Shown here: positions 50,696-58,618 of the stretch, piece after piece
How positions within the stretch are numbered: the first letter of the stretch is position 1
Layout: each line of letters starts with the position of its first letter
NCBI RefSeq assembly: GCF_001982635.1
Contig: NZ_MKFI01000005.1
Span: forward strand, 603,519 to 667,518
From: Bradyrhizobium mercantei
GTDB taxonomy: Bacteria > Pseudomonadota > Alphaproteobacteria > Rhizobiales > Xanthobacteraceae
DNA length: 64,000 nucleotides
Direction: 5' to 3'
Translations under genes and position numbers: made by a program
The notes under the pieces: generated by a model
Told to the model about the DNA's origin: nothing
What the model saw: only the letters and a program-made list of their open reading frames with translations
The model's database searches: none

Positions 50696-50747
50696 AGCGT
50701 TTTCAAGCGAGGCGGGAGTCCGGTTCGCGTGAAGACAACGCGTCAAA
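50696..50747 (+). repeat. Intergenic repeat, family F copy 2 (plus orientation)
   Basis: AGCGTTTTCAAGCGAGGCGG, GTCCGGTTCGCGTGAAGAC, AACGCGTCAAA. Inverted relative to the copy at 45408-45460; the two bracket rpmB's leader, the DUF3108 gene and the helicase gene. It lies between the helicase stop and the S4-protein start. Confidence 0.85.
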
Positions 50748-50758
50748 CATAGAAGTCC

Positions 50759-51058
50759 TTGGACAGACAGCGGCTCGACAAATGGCTGTGGCACGCGCGG
50801 GTGGTGAAGGCCCGCACCAGCGCGGCTGAACTCGTCGCATCAGGTCATGTCCGGATCAACGGCACGCGCGAGAAATCGCCGGGCCATGCGGTGAAGGCGG
50901 GCGACGTCGTCACCGTCGCGCTCGACAACAGCGTCCGCGTGCTGAAGGTGATCGGCTTCGCGGAGCGGCGCGGCGACGCCAGTTCGGCGCGCGTGCTGTA
51001 TGAGGATTTGCAGGCCGGCAATTTGCAAGCCGGCAATTTGCAAGCCGGTAAGGAGTAG
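50759..51058 (+). CDS. S4-domain RNA-binding protein (Hsp15-like)
   Basis: A 99-residue protein with an S4 domain (residues 4-66: RLDKWLWHARVVKARTSAAELVASGHVRINGTREKSPGHAVKAGDVVTVAL), as in ribosome-associated Hsp15, which frees stalled 50S subunits. It starts with TTG at 50759; no better start with a ribosome-binding site is in frame. The C-terminus has the pentapeptide NLQAG repeated (QAGNLQAGNLQAGKE), encoded by a 15-bp tandem repeat at about 51008-51052, which is not part of the family. It lies 71 bp after the helicase gene and may be co-transcribed with it. Confidence 0.87.
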   Translation: MDRQRLDKWLWHARVVKARTSAAELVASGHVRINGTREKSPGHAVKAGDVVTVALDNSVRVLKVIGFAERRGDASSARVLYEDLQAGNLQAGNLQAGKE

Positions 51059-51087
51059 TTATCTAGCGTCTGTTACTTCGACCGCAA

Positions 51088-51132
51088 CATGATCCGGACT
51101 AATGGGACCGGGTTCGCGATAGGATCATGCTC
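51088..51132. repeat. Intergenic repeat, family G, degenerate copy
   Basis: CATGATCCGGAC on the left and GGATCATGCTC on the right, with GGGACCGGGTTCGCG between. It corresponds to the more complete palindrome at 62588-62636. It lies between the S4 gene and fdxA. Confidence 0.65.
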
Positions 51133-51253
51133 CCAATAAAGCCGGTGGCAGACGTGTGAGAATACTGGCGTTTTTCGGGGGCCGCTTCCCTTGCGGGGCC
51201 GGTATTCCTGCGCTAGGCAACCCCAGAAAAACTGGATCGTTTCGGAGTTTTGG

Positions 51254-51592
51254 ATGACCTACGTCGTCACTGAAGCCTGCATCAAGTGCAAATATACCGA
51301 CTGCGTTGAGGTCTGCCCCGTCGATTGCTTCTACGAGGGCGAGAACATGCTGGTCATCCATCCTGACGAATGCATCGATTGCGGCGTGTGCGAGCCGGAA
51401 TGCCCGGCGGACGCCATCAAGCCGGACACCGAGCCGGGGCTGGAGAAGTGGCTCGAGGTCAACCGCGACTACGCCAAGAGCTGGCCGAACATCACCCAGA
51501 AGAAGGACTCGCCCGAGGACGCCAAGGAGTGGGAAGGCAAGGACGGCAAGTTCGAGAAATATTTTTCTTCGAACCCGGGCAGCGGCGACTGA
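51254..51592 (+). CDS. fdxA: 7Fe ferredoxin FdxA
   Basis: A 112-residue seven-iron ferredoxin with one [3Fe-4S] and one [4Fe-4S] cluster, an electron carrier of low potential. The ATG at 51254 follows GGAG and starts MTYVVTEACIKCKYTDCVEVCPVDCFYEGENM; Cys9, 12, 17, 21 and 25, then Cys40, 43, 46 and 50 (CIDCGVCEPECP) supply the ligands. The long C-terminal tail with DAKEWEGKDGKFEKYFSSNPG is usual in alphaproteobacterial FdxA. A single-gene unit. Confidence 0.96.
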   Translation: MTYVVTEACIKCKYTDCVEVCPVDCFYEGENMLVIHPDECIDCGVCEPECPADAIKPDTEPGLEKWLEVNRDYAKSWPNITQKKDSPEDAKEWEGKDGKFEKYFSSNPGSGD

Positions 51593-51733
51593 TTCGTCAG
51601 CATCTGCCGGGGACTACCCCGATAAGGGCGGGCTGCGGCCCGTCACCGGTCCGCCGTTAGGCCCTGATTTAACCCTAATGACGGACATATGACCTGAGCG
51701 GCCCCCGTTATGCCCGGAATCGGGCGTAAACCA

Positions 51734-51761
51734 TTGATTTTTGCGGAAAATGTGCTATATT
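51734..51761 (+). promoter_or_regulatory. Sigma-70-type promoter for carD
   Basis: TTGATT (51734-51739), 16-bp spacer, TATATT (51756-51761). Placed about 100 bp upstream of the first plausible carD start codon. It also argues against any start codon at or before 51761. Confidence 0.55.
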
Positions 51762-51861
51762 GGGCACATTACAGGCCAAGAACCCCCTGCCATGCGTACC
51801 TTGTGGCTTCGAGGTTCCCGCAAACATCGAACAGGGGCGTGGCAGTTTCCGCGCGCAGGCT

Positions 51862-52812
51862 GTGTCACAGAAAACGCGTAAAAAGAGTGCTTCAAAGACG
51901 ACGAAAAAAGCCGCTGTCGTTGCTCGCAGCGCAACCAAGGGCCGTGCCAAGGCGTCCGTGAAGGGTGCCAAGAAGGCGGCGGCTGCAAAGTCCTCAAAGA
52001 ACAAAAGAAGCGTGATGCCAGAAAAGACTGCCAAGCCTGCCGCGAAGGCGTCGGCTGCGAAACCCGCTGCCGCCGCAAAGGTCGCCCCCAAGACTGCTGC
52101 CCCCAAGCCGGCTGTTGCCCCGAAGGCTGCCGCCGCCGTTGCTCCCAAGGCTGCCGCGAAGCCCGCAGCGGCTGCACCGCGCGTCGAGGAGCCGAAGAAG
52201 GTCGTGACCCAGCGCCAGGGCTTCAAGGCCAATGAATTCGTCGTCTATCCCGCTCACGGCGTCGGCCAGATCCTGGCGATCGAGGAGCAGGAGATCGCGG
52301 GCGCCAAGCTCGAGCTGTTCGTGATCAACTTCATGAAGGACAAGATGACGCTGCGGGTGCCTACGGCGAAGGTCGCCAATGTCGGCATGCGCAAGCTGTC
52401 GGAGCCGGCGCTGGTCAAGAAGGCGCTGGAGACCCTGAAGGGCCGCGCCCGCGTCAAGCGCACCATGTGGTCGCGCCGCGCCCAGGAATACGAAGCGAAG
52501 ATCAACTCGGGCGACATCGTCGCGATCGCCGAGGTGGTCCGCGACCTCTATCGTTCGGAATCGCAGCCCGAGCAGTCCTACTCTGAACGCCAGCTCTATG
52601 AAGCGGCGCTCGACCGTCTGTCGCGCGAAATCGCTGTTGTCCAGCACTCGACCGAGACCGAGGCGATCAAGGAGATCGAAGGCCAGCTCGCCAAGAGCCC
52701 GCGCCGCGGCGCCAAGGCCGAATCCGCTGAAGGCGACGCCGAGGGCGATGCCGACGGCGAGGATATGGACTCCGACGGCGACGACACCGCCGTCGAGGAC
52801 GAAGCCGCCTGA
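51862..52812 (+). CDS. carD: CarD family transcription regulator with long Lys/Ala-rich N-terminus
   Basis: Binds RNA polymerase beta subunit and stabilises open promoter complexes, especially at rRNA genes. The CarD/TRCF-interaction domain starts at FKANEFVVYPAHGVGQILAIEEQEIAGAKLELFVINF, followed by the helical DNA-binding part (WSRRAQEYEAKINSGDIVAIAEVVRDLYRS). The N-terminal 120 residues are a histone-H1-like Lys/Ala/Pro repeat; the C-terminus is acidic (EGDADGEDMDSDGDD). The GTG at 51862 is chosen because the basic repeat is continuous from there; the ATG at 52015 would keep only half of it. A 28-codon ORF (51792-51878) overlaps the GTG. A terminator follows. Confidence 0.88.
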   Translation: MSQKTRKKSASKTTKKAAVVARSATKGRAKASVKGAKKAAAAKSSKNKRSVMPEKTAKPAAKASAAKPAAAAKVAPKTAAPKPAVAPKAAAAVAPKAAAKPAAAAPRVEEPKKVVTQRQGFKANEFVVYPAHGVGQILAIEEQEIAGAKLELFVINFMKDKMTLRVPTAKVANVGMRKLSEPALVKKALETLKGRARVKRTMWSRRAQEYEAKINSGDIVAIAEVVRDLYRSESQPEQSYSERQLYEAALDRLSREIAVVQHSTETEAIKEIEGQLAKSPRRGAKAESAEGDAEGDADGEDMDSDGDDTAVEDEAA

Positions 52813-52836
52813 AAGAGTTCGACGGATTGACAACAA

Positions 52837-52868
52837 AAGCCCGGTCGCAAGACCGGGCTTCTTGTTTC
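52837..52868 (+). terminator. Rho-independent terminator of carD
   Basis: AAGCCCGGTC pairs with GACCGGGCTT around GCAA (a GNRA-like tetraloop), followed by CTTGTTTCG. It lies 25 bp after the carD stop. Confidence 0.88.
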
Positions 52869-52893
52869 GTTGAGGCGTCTCCATGAGGCACGC

Positions 52894-52954
52894 TTCACCT
52901 CTCCCCTTGTGGGAGAGGTCGGATTGCATCGTCAGATGCAATCCGGGTGAGGGG
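52894..52954. repeat. Palindromic intergenic repeat, family C relative
   Basis: CACCTCTCCCCTTGTGGGAG and AGGTCGGATTGCATCG, then TCAGATGCAATCCGGGTGAG and GGGT. The halves are inverted. It resembles the family at 22606-22804 in its outer CACC...GGTGAGGGG arrangement. The remainder of the gap to 53103 shows nothing else. Confidence 0.7.
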
Positions 52955-53102
52955 TACGGCCTCTCCGCGAGTTGGCGTCCCTCGATAGACCGCAACCGCT
53001 CAAGGCTGCGTCCTATGAGCGAAACTGCCCGAAAACGGCTGCGGCTCTTACCGTCGTCCAGCCTTCCACCTGTCGCTGGCGTGACGGTCGGATCGATGAA
53101 CG

Positions 53103-53435
53103 TCACCTGCAGGCGAGATGTTCCCTGAACACCCAGCCGAGTGGCCGAGAATTGGCATCGGCTACATATGCCCACCGCTTGCTGCGAGTATCACTCTTCT
53201 CGCGCAGAACGCGGACAAGCTGTCCATTCGAAATGGTGGAAATTATCTGCCCTTGGGGCTCGGCTCGAATATTCAGTGGAGTCGAGGTGGGGTCGACCAC
53301 CACGCATTCCGCTAAGTTATCGGATGACTTCGAAGAAGATGTCGTGTCCGACTGCGCCAGGGCTGCAGAAGATATCCCGCCTATGACCGCGGCAATGAAC
53401 GGTGACACCAATCGACGGCAATACTTGGCGCGCAT
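53103..53435 (-). CDS. Secreted SH3b-domain protein
   Basis: A 110-residue protein with a signal peptide (RLVSPFIAAVIGGISSAALAQ, to about residue 28) and one bacterial SH3 domain (about 42-108: CVVVDPTSTPLNIRAEPQGQIISTISNGQLVRVLREKSDTRSKRWAYV...GWVFREHLACR). The LNIRxxP turn and the final WVFRE strand are typical of SH3b folds that bind cell wall or peptides. Cys44 and Cys109 could pair. Base composition is lower in GC than the flanks, like the next gene. The gene lies about 80 bp after that gene on the same strand. Confidence 0.8.
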   Translation of the reverse strand: MRAKYCRRLVSPFIAAVIGGISSAALAQSDTTSSSKSSDNLAECVVVDPTSTPLNIRAEPQGQIISTISNGQLVRVLREKSDTRSKRWAYVADANSRPLGWVFREHLACR

Positions 53436-53514
53436 CGTGAAGACATGTTCCTATCGAATGGGATAAGCGGTAGAGAGTGCGTCGTTCGTGCTGACATATG
53501 CTGCTTTCGAGCCG

Positions 53515-55254
53515 TCAGTGCCTTGCCACCCCCTGAACGAAGGCTCCGAACAACTGCATCATTTGCTGCTGGTTAGCTTGATTGATGCGCTCTTGGTTGA
53601 GCTTTTGTAGCTGAAGCTCATAACCTCGCTGCGCTCCCGCGTGCCCGAGTTCAGCGGCCCGCTGCAATAGTGCCAGTTTGGTTTGCTCCGAATTTGGCGT
53701 TTGAACCAGTCCCTTGTCGATAAGGTCGACTAGGCTAACCATCGAGTCAGCGTCACCCAGTGCGCTCCCCCGCTTAAAGAGCGAAATAGCTGTCGTCGTG
53801 TCCTTTCGGTCCCATAGATACATGCCACCGAGGTTGTCGAACGCAGCAGGATAGTTTGCGCCAACGAGGCGGAAGAATATGTCGAACGCTTGCTTCCTGT
53901 CCTTGAACTGGGTAGCTCGACCAAGCTGGTACTGATATCTGAGTTCGTTGGGGAAGGTGGCGGCCGCCTTCGTGCAGGCATCGTACGCTTGATCCGCTTG
54001 CAATTTCAGAACATCAAAAGGTACGCCGTCACCCGACCTTCTGGCGTCGGTTGGATTTGCAGCGAGTCGGTCGCAGTCAGCGCCGCTTTGCAAGCGTTGT
54101 CGATCTGCCGCCGCCGCTGCTTCCTTTGCTTGGCGGTCTCGCTCGGCGGCTTGTTGCGCTTGCTGGGCATCCCGCTCCGCACGTTCACGTGCTTCCTTTT
54201 CTCTTAGCTCCCCCTCCGCCTTCTTTTTTGCCGTAGCCGCGTCCTGTTGTTGACGCCAATCAGCGATGACCTCGCGGGTGGCAATCTTGAACTCGTCGCC
54301 CGTCCGCGGATGAAAGCCGGGGCCATCGTAGAATTCGTATTGGCCACTCTCACTTCGCCAGTACCAGACCTTTGTAGCTCCCGTTGTCGGTTCGAAGAAG
54401 CCGAACTTCTCCGGATCATCTATCCGCAGAGGTGCTCGACGAACGACCTTAGCGGCCTGCTGGTTCCACACTTGAACAACGTCCCGGGTAACGGGCGTTA
54501 ACTCTTCGCCGGTTTGCGGATGAAAGCCCATGAGATCGAACAGTTCGATCTGACCACGATCGTTCTTGAAATACCAAACAACCGGCTCACCCGTTGTTGG
54601 ATCAAAGAAGGTCGGATTGGTCGAGGTGATTATCTTTGGTCTATGGCCGCTTCGGTATTGTTCGATCTTTTCTACAATCTGAGGAGTAAGGGGACGACAT
54701 TCGCGTCCAGTATCCGGATCGACCCCGATGCGGTTCAATGTCTTGATGCTGGTGCGAGTCATCACGTAGCATTTCTCCGCTACGCCATTTTTCCGGAAGT
54801 TCGCATCAATACGTCCGAGCAGAAGCGAATGTCCGATGACAAGCGCTAGGAGGCCCACGTAGCCGATCCGGCGCTTATGCTTCGAAAATGAGAACGTATA
54901 GCCCGCGAGGACCACGATCGCCGCGAAGCTGGCCCATAGGAGAGCCCGAGTAATTCCGGGATTTAGATCATAGGCGTCAGCAAGTTCTTCGACGTATGTG
55001 TGCGCCAAATAGTAGTAGACCAGCTCATTGCTGAGCCAAAAAATCAATCCACCTGCGAGAACGCAGACAAGCACCACGATGGCAATTTTGGCTGCTACGT
55101 TGAGCCGCCCTAGCGTTTGCGAGGTGACGCTGCGCACCTTTTCAATTGTTTGCACTTCTAGCCCCAACATCCCGTATTTCCACGGGTGTAAGTTCTTTTC
55201 TTCCTCAACCCAGCATTGACGATAAGAGGTGACCAGCTGAATTGTCAAAGCCAT
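53515..55254 (-). CDS. Membrane protein with internal 70-residue repeat, coiled coil and SEL1/TPR-like end
   Basis: A 579-residue protein (551 if started at the ATG at 55170). Layout: three membrane segments (about 52-75, 103-122, 130-147); two copies of a 51-residue unit at about 216-266 and 286-336 with period 70 (FFxPTTG, VWY, GQ, GFHPxTGxE, TRxV, W-x-QQ shared), plus a partial copy at about 178-200 (DPDTGRECRPLT); an Ala/Gln/Glu-rich coiled coil (337-400); and SEL1/TPR-like helices to the end. I recognise no family for the repeat. GC is below that of the flanking genes. No characteristic ribosome-binding site is seen for either start. A scaffold at the membrane is a guess. Confidence 0.75.
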   Translation of the reverse strand: MALTIQLVTSYRQCWVEEEKNLHPWKYGMLGLEVQTIEKVRSVTSQTLGRLNVAAKIAIVVLVCVLAGGLIFWLSNELVYYYLAHTYVEELADAYDLNPGITRALLWASFAAIVVLAGYTFSFSKHKRRIGYVGLLALVIGHSLLLGRIDANFRKNGVAEKCYVMTRTSIKTLNRIGVDPDTGRECRPLTPQIVEKIEQYRSGHRPKIITSTNPTFFDPTTGEPVVWYFKNDRGQIELFDLMGFHPQTGEELTPVTRDVVQVWNQQAAKVVRRAPLRIDDPEKFGFFEPTTGATKVWYWRSESGQYEFYDGPGFHPRTGDEFKIATREVIADWRQQQDAATAKKKAEGELREKEARERAERDAQQAQQAAERDRQAKEAAAAADRQRLQSGADCDRLAANPTDARRSGDGVPFDVLKLQADQAYDACTKAAATFPNELRYQYQLGRATQFKDRKQAFDIFFRLVGANYPAAFDNLGGMYLWDRKDTTTAISLFKRGSALGDADSMVSLVDLIDKGLVQTPNSEQTKLALLQRAAELGHAGAQRGYELQLQKLNQERINQANQQQMMQLFGAFVQGVARH

Positions 55255-55521
55255 AAGCCGTCGTTTGCGACGAATGGTTAGCTCGAAACAGCGCCTTCTC
55301 TGATTGTGCCGCGAGTAGCAGGCCCTTCCTGCAGTGCTCTATTGAACAAACTCCTTGACGGTCGCCTTGCACGAAGTGCGAAAGCCGAAATGCTGCTGGA
55401 GGCACCGTAGGGAGACTGTGTCTTTAACTAATTGCAATGGCGTATGAATTATGACCGTGCCTGTACCACACGGGTAGAGACCTGGCTGGAGATCGCGGTT
55501 TGCGCCCTGCTGAGAACGCCG

Positions 55522-56058
55522 TCACTTCACCCGCTGCTTCTCCAGCTTGCGCGCCAGCGTGCGGCGGTGCATGCCGAGACGGCGGGCGGCCTCGGAGATG
55601 TTGAAGTCGGTCTCCATCAGGGTCTGGTGGATGCGTTCCCATTCCAGCGTCTTGATCGAGGTCGGCCGCGCGCCGACCTCGATGCCGGCGTTGCCTTGCG
55701 CTTTGAGGAACGCGGCCTCGATATCGTCGGTGTTCGACGGTTTGGCCAGATAGTGGCAGGCGCCGAGCTTGATGGCCTCGACCGCGGTCGCGATGCTGGC
55801 AAATCCCGTCAGCACCACGATCAGCATCTCGGGATCATGCGCGTGCAGCGCTTCGACGCAGGCAAGGCCGGACGCGCCGCCGGCAAGCTTCAGGTCGACG
55901 ACCGCATAGCCGGGCGACTGCTGCTCGAGCAGCTCGCGGACCTCGTCGAGCGAGGCCGACACCGCGACGCCGTAGCCGCGGCGCTCGAACGAGCGCTTCA
56001 GCGTGCGGGCAAAACCTGCATCGTCCTCGACGATCAGAAGCTGGCGTTCATCCGTCAA
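55522..56058 (-). CDS. regR: Redox response regulator RegR (ActR/PrrA family)
   Basis: A 178-residue response regulator of the RegA/PrrA/ActR/RegR family, activating genes for low-oxygen respiration, nitrogen fixation and carbon fixation. The receiver domain is at residues 5-120, with phospho-acceptor Asp55 (AVVDLKL) and the acidic pair at 11-13 (EDD). The C-terminal Fis-type HTH (NISEAARRLGMHRRTLARKLEKQRVK) is the highly conserved end of the family. It overlaps the sensor gene regS by 11 bp and is transcribed with it. Direct targets cannot be read from sequence, but the cyo operon next door is a natural candidate. Confidence 0.94.
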   Translation of the reverse strand: MTDERQLLIVEDDAGFARTLKRSFERRGYGVAVSASLDEVRELLEQQSPGYAVVDLKLAGGASGLACVEALHAHDPEMLIVVLTGFASIATAVEAIKLGACHYLAKPSNTDDIEAAFLKAQGNAGIEVGARPTSIKTLEWERIHQTLMETDFNISEAARRLGMHRRTLARKLEKQRVK

Positions 56059-57433
56059 GATGGTCTCCGATCGCTAGCGTCGAGAGCGGCAGCTCGAGCC
56101 TGACCGCGGCGCCAATGTCCGGCCGGTTGCGCGCCGTCACCACGCCGCCGAGCTTGCGCACGACGTTGACGACCAGGAACAGGCCGAGACCGCTGCCGGA
56201 GCTGCCCTTGGTCGATTGATACGGCTTGCCGATATGCGACAGCATCTCGCGCGAGAAGCCCGGGCCGCGATCGGTCACCGACAGCACGAGCTTGTCGGCA
56301 TTGCGCTCGGCCGTCAGCTCGATCCAGTCGCGCGAGACCTCGGCGGCATTGTCGAGCACGTTGAAGATCGCCTGCTTGAGCGCGATGTCGGAGACGATCG
56401 CGAGGTCAGCGCCGAACGCATTGCGGAAATACAGCGTGGCCGACGGCCGCGTGGTCCGCCATTCCTCCACCAGCGCGGTCAGGAACGCCGCGACCGTGGT
56501 CGGCGAGGAGCCTTCGCCGCGGGCTTCGCCGGCCGACAGCAGGATGCCGGTCACAATCGACTTGCAGCGCTGCACCGAGATCTCCATCTCGCTGAGGTCC
56601 TGCGACAGCTCGGGGTCGGAGGCGAGCGTGGGCATCCGGCGCCAGTCGCCCAGGATGACCGAGAGCGAGGCGAGCGGCGTGCCGAGCTCATGCGCGGCGC
56701 CGGACGCCAGGAGGCCTATCCTGACGATGTGGTCCTGCTCGGCGGCGTGCTGGCGCAGCGCCGCGAGGCGGAGGTCGCGGTCGCGCAGATTGCGGTTGAT
56801 CCGGGTCATGAAAACGACGAGCAGCACGGCGTCGAGCACGAGGCCGATGAAGGTGCCGGCGATGTAGAGGTTGAAGGCGTCGGCAAAGCCCTGCTGCGGC
56901 AGCTCCAGCGGCCGGTAGTAGCTGGTCAGCCAGGCGAAGTTCATGCAGACCAGCGCCACCAGCGACCAGGTCGAGGGCGCATCGAGCAGCACCGCGCCGA
57001 GCGTCACCTGCAGCAGATAGAGCGACGTGAAGGGATTGGTGGCGCCGCCGCTGAGATAGAGCAAGGCGGTCAGCGCCGCCACGTCGAGCGCGAGCGCGAC
57101 TAAGAGCTCGCGGTTGTTGATGTCGGCGCGGTAGCGCAGCCACAGCAGGCTGACGACATTGAGCGCCACGAGCCCGGAGATCACGGCCGCCAATGGCAGC
57201 AGCGGCAGCGCGACGCCCATCCAGAACTGCACGAAGCCGATGGTGACGATCTGGCCGATCACGGCGATCCAGCGCAGCTGAACCAACAGGGCCATGTTCT
57301 TGCGGTTGGTCGCGATGTCGGCGGGCGCGGCGAGATCGAACGGCATGCCGGCAGCCGCGCTCACGGCGGACCGCATCACGGCCGTGCCGGCCGGGGCGTT
57401 CTCCTCATGCAGATCCGATGTGCGCTCGAGCAT
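56048..57433 (-). CDS. regS: Redox sensor histidine kinase RegS (RegB/PrrB/ActS family)
   Basis: A 461-residue membrane kinase. Six hydrophobic segments occupy about residues 50-210. The ubiquinone-binding loop GGATNPF (129-135) is present. The H-box is GAAHELGTPLASLS (His248) and the redox-sensitive cysteine position is Cys290 (SVQRCKSIV), as in RegB. The ATPase part has the N-box (FNVLDNAAEVS) and DRGPGFSREMLSHIGKPYQSTKGSSGSGLGLFL. The start at 57433 overlaps the end of the SURF1 gene by 29 bp; ATGs at residue 20 or 30 are alternatives. It partners RegR. Confidence 0.93.
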   Translation of the reverse strand: MLERTSDLHEENAPAGTAVMRSAVSAAAGMPFDLAAPADIATNRKNMALLVQLRWIAVIGQIVTIGFVQFWMGVALPLLPLAAVISGLVALNVVSLLWLRYRADINNRELLVALALDVAALTALLYLSGGATNPFTSLYLLQVTLGAVLLDAPSTWSLVALVCMNFAWLTSYYRPLELPQQGFADAFNLYIAGTFIGLVLDAVLLVVFMTRINRNLRDRDLRLAALRQHAAEQDHIVRIGLLASGAAHELGTPLASLSVILGDWRRMPTLASDPELSQDLSEMEISVQRCKSIVTGILLSAGEARGEGSSPTTVAAFLTALVEEWRTTRPSATLYFRNAFGADLAIVSDIALKQAIFNVLDNAAEVSRDWIELTAERNADKLVLSVTDRGPGFSREMLSHIGKPYQSTKGSSGSGLGLFLVVNVVRKLGGVVTARNRPDIGAAVRLELPLSTLAIGDHLDG

Positions 57434-58229
57434 CTGGGCCTGTGTCGCGAGACAGATTGCGGGCTGCGCCGATCAGGCGGCGCACGGCGGCGCGCCTCGA
57501 GGTCCACCCTGGATCGCCGGCGCGGCCCCTGCCGCTGAAGGTGCGCAGGAGCGCGCCCGCCAGCATAATGGCCAGCACGAACCATGTCAGCGCGTAAATC
57601 AGATGGTTGTTCGGAAACCGCACGATCGTGAGCCCGCCGACCGGGGCGCCGCCCGGATTCGGCGTCGCGTCGGCGTCGATGAAGAAGGGAGCTGCCTGCG
57701 ACAATCCGTGCGTAGCCGCGATCGCTGCGACGTCGCGGGAATACCAGCGGCCCGCCGCCGGATCGTTGCTGCGCAGGAAGCCGCCCTTCGGCTCCGAGAT
57801 CCGCAACAGTCCGGTGACGTTGACCGGGCCTTGCAGGTCGCCGTCGCGCCGGGTCGCGGGATCGCGCCGGTCGGGCGGAACAAAGCCGCGGTTAACCAGC
57901 ACGGTGGTTCCGTCAGCCATCCGCAGCGGCGTCAGCACCCAGAAGCCGGGGCCTTCGTTCGTCACGGCCTGCACCAGCGTCTCGTCGGAATTCAGGAAAG
58001 TGCCGCGCACGGTGACGCGGCGGTATTCGTCGCGCGCGGCCGTGACTTCCGACCACGACGATGGCGGCGGCGGCGCGACCGGCGCCGCGTGCATGCGCCG
58101 CTCGACCCGTTCGATCAGCGCCAGCTTCCAGGTCCTGCGTTCGACCTGCCAGATTCCGAGCGCGCTCAGCAGCACCACGCCCAGCATGCCGAGCGTGAGC
58201 AGCACAAGCGAGGGTCTGGCAGACCGCAT
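57405..58229 (-). CDS. SURF1 family protein
   Basis: A 274-residue inner-membrane assembly factor for heme-copper oxidases, with two membrane helices (LVLLTLGMLGVVLLSALGIWQVERRTWKLALIERVERR at the N-terminus and LIYALTWFVLAIMLAGALL near the end) and the SURF1 motifs GIWQVERRTWK, VRGTFLNSDE, VNRGFVPPDRRDP and PFFIDADATPNPGGAPVGG. The ATG at 58229 is 2 bp after the cyoD stop, so it belongs to the cyo operon; the longer frame overlaps cyoD. SURF1 is thought to help heme a or heme o insertion. Confidence 0.93.
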   Translation of the reverse strand: MRSARPSLVLLTLGMLGVVLLSALGIWQVERRTWKLALIERVERRMHAAPVAPPPPSSWSEVTAARDEYRRVTVRGTFLNSDETLVQAVTNEGPGFWVLTPLRMADGTTVLVNRGFVPPDRRDPATRRDGDLQGPVNVTGLLRISEPKGGFLRSNDPAAGRWYSRDVAAIAATHGLSQAAPFFIDADATPNPGGAPVGGLTIVRFPNNHLIYALTWFVLAIMLAGALLRTFSGRGRAGDPGWTSRRAAVRRLIGAARNLSRDTGPDARAHIGSA

Positions 58230-58231
58230 CG

Positions 58232-58618
58232 TCACGGCATCTGGCTCATGTCGTGCATCGGCATCATGTTGATGTTGAGGTGATGCATGACCCACAGCGA
58301 GCCGGTCAGCGCGATCACCACCATGACCACGGTGAAGATCATCGCCATCATGGTCCAGCCGTTCTCGGACCGCGTGTTCATGTGCAGGAAGTAGATCATG
58401 TGAACCACGATCTGCACCGCGGCCAGCACCAGCACGATCAGCGCGGTGACTGCCTTGTCGGCGATGGTCCCGGTCATCACCAGCCAGAACGGAATGGCCG
58501 TGAGGATCACCGAGAGGCCGAAGCCGATCAGGTAGCTCTTCAGCGAGCCGTGGGCGGCGCCGCCATGGTCGTCATGGCCGTGGTCGTTGGAGTGCAGGGC
58601 GTGAGAGTTGGTTGTCAT
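58232..58618 (-). CDS. cyoD: Cytochrome o ubiquinol oxidase subunit IV
   Basis: Small membrane subunit of the bo3-type quinol oxidase, 128 residues with three membrane helices after a His/Asp/Gly-rich head (HSNDHGHDDHGGAAHGSLKSYLIGFGLSV). IVVHMIYFLHMNTRSENGWTMMAM is the characteristic CyoD central segment. The ATG at 58618 is used; it overlaps the cyoC stop (ATGA). A long open frame continues upstream in this phase but is a shadow of cyoC. Confidence 0.92.
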   Translation of the reverse strand: MTTNSHALHSNDHGHDDHGGAAHGSLKSYLIGFGLSVILTAIPFWLVMTGTIADKAVTALIVLVLAAVQIVVHMIYFLHMNTRSENGWTMMAMIFTVVMVVIALTGSLWVMHHLNINMMPMHDMSQMP

